Assembly: GCA_964580215.1 (NCBI GenBank)
Contig: CAZOJT010000049.1
Coordinates: 1 to 22,301, forward strand
Direction of reading: 5' to 3'
DNA: 22,301 nt
Origin: SM23-73-3 sp964580215
Lineage (GTDB): Bacteria > Zixibacteria > MSB-5A5 > SM1-73
Under the pieces are notes generated by a model. The model ran no database searches and was not told the origin of the DNA. It worked only from the letters and a program-made list of their open reading frames with translations. Shown here one piece after another: positions 21,583-22,301 of the stretch; position 1 is the stretch's first letter; every line of letters starts with the position of its first letter. Position numbers and translations under genes: made by a program.

Positions 21583-22301
21583 TTATATGGTTTCTGCCAT
21601 CTTCTTTGCTAAGATATGAGCGTGCCTTAAAGGTTCCGGCATTCTGTATCTTGGACTGCACTGAAGCACTACTCTCACTGCGGTCTGAATTGAAATTTTG
21701 TGACCCGGAGTAACAAAAATAGATTTAACACCTTCTTTGGTCCTGACCACTGCTCCGATAAGCTTTTTGTCCTGTCCCTCTATAAATACATGCGCACCTT
21801 TCTTTGAAGACGACTCTGGATAATCACTCCACAGAGGTGTTTTGGAGCAGGCAATTGTGGGAAGATCAAGCAATACCCCCAGATGACTTGCCAGACCTAA
21901 TCCTCTGGGATGAGCAATTCCTCTCCCCGGAAACATTATCAAGTCGGGTCGTTTCACCTTTCTTATAGCAAAGAGAATGGCTGGGCCCGCACTGAATGCG
22001 AAAAAACCTGGAGTGTAAGGAAAGTCTACTTTTTCTTGATAAAAAGCTGTCTTTTGAATCTCAAGTTCCGGAAACGAAAAACTGACACATCCGACAAAGA
22101 CTTCATCCTGTCTCTTGGAAAAGACAACTCCCACCCCTGCGACTTTCTCAACCTTCTCAAAATCATCCTTCAGGATGACCTGTCCAGAAAGCCTCTGTTG
22201 AATCTGTTTTGCCTCATCCAAGGAGACACACCATGAATGGGAAATACGGTTTAATGGAAGTTTCGTGTTGGTAAAAAGGTTAGATTTAGTTGATAATATG
22301 C
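21583..22301 (-). CDS. nfi: Endonuclease V homologue lacking the catalytic acidic residues
   Basis: Endonuclease V normally cleaves DNA next to deoxyinosine using Asp/Glu-bound Mg2+. The fold is well conserved: FPYTPGFFAF, GIAHPRGLGLASHLGVLLDLPTIA, GAVVRTKEGVKSIFVTPGHKIS, YRMPEPLRHAH. Yet the three metal ligands are gone: AGVDxxF reads AGVGVVF, the FREGP Glu is Ala (FSAGP), and the DGxGxAHPR Asp is Pro (PGRGIAHPR); the His of HPR remains (Asp43, Glu89, Asp110 in Thermotoga numbering). The first usable start is TTG 22221, without a ribosome-binding site. The frame stays open to the window edge and encodes KLPLNRISHSWCVSLDEAK, which resembles the endonuclease V N-terminus, so the gene probably begins beyond 22301. 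Likely catalytically dead, possibly still binding nucleic acid. Confidence 0.85.
   Translation of the reverse strand, partial: ILSTKSNLFTNTKLPLNRISHSWCVSLDEAKQIQQRLSGQVILKDDFEKVEKVAGVGVVFSKRQDEVFVGCVSFSFPELEIQKTAFYQEKVDFPYTPGFFAFSAGPAILFAIRKVKRPDLIMFPGRGIAHPRGLGLASHLGVLLDLPTIACSKTPLWSDYPESSSKKGAHVFIEGQDKKLIGAVVRTKEGVKSIFVTPGHKISIQTAVRVVLQCSPRYRMPEPLRHAHILAKKMAETI

Overview
The window looks like a chromosomal piece of an anaerobic or microaerophilic, probably uncultivated bacterium. The left part is dense in oxygen-defence genes typical of anaerobes: superoxide reductase, rubrerythrin, three further ferritin-like proteins, and two peroxiredoxins, one of them a probable selenoprotein. There is no catalase or superoxide dismutase. 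The spacers are packed with palindromic repeats. No gene fixes the phylum; a placement among uncultivated FCB-like or deltaproteobacterium-like lineages would be a guess.

Layout. 1-3027 (+): end of an unknown gene, a 1-Cys peroxiredoxin, then a sulfur-trafficking and Fe-S set of TusA, a DsrE-like protein, an IscS homologue and IscU. The IscS homologue has Asp in place of the PLP-binding Lys but keeps the sulfur-carrying Cys. 3138-7800 (+): a conserved hypothetical protein, a gene fragment, 2Fe superoxide reductase, a bacterioferritin-like protein, a peroxiredoxin with in-frame UGA at the peroxidatic position and a SECIS-like hairpin behind it, two rubrerythrin-like proteins and classical rubrerythrin. 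7801-11083: repeat-rich spacers around a DUF454 membrane protein, a beta-propeller-like lipoprotein and an MBL-fold hydrolase. 11076-15986 (-): M29 aminopeptidase, a PhoU-like (DUF47) plus PiT phosphate-uptake pair, and an exported double-PDZ protein. 16597-17088: a gene remnant, tRNA-Ala(GGC) with its terminator, a broken second tRNA-Ala copy and a perfect palindrome. 17215-21312 (-): a broken single-chain restriction-modification gene (PD-(D/E)XK nuclease plus adenine methylase). It carries several clusters of palindromic repeats in frame and an in-frame REP-associated tyrosine transposase (RAYT) domain. 21583-22301 (-): an endonuclease V homologue lacking all three acidic metal ligands.

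How the genes may work together. Superoxide would be reduced by superoxide reductase, and the resulting peroxide by rubrerythrin and the peroxiredoxins. The ferritin-like proteins would handle iron. The TusA/DsrE/IscS-like/IscU set could build Fe-S clusters from sulfide or protein persulfides rather than from cysteine; this is inferred from the missing PLP lysine and the known Archaeoglobus fulgidus case.

The main leads are the Lys-less IscS operon, the Sec-peroxiredoxin, the restriction gene colonised in frame by palindromes and a RAYT, the catalytically depleted endonuclease V, and a pair of MITE-like elements. One MITE-like copy separates a duplicated leader from its gene, and the other supplies the stop codon of the aminopeptidase.
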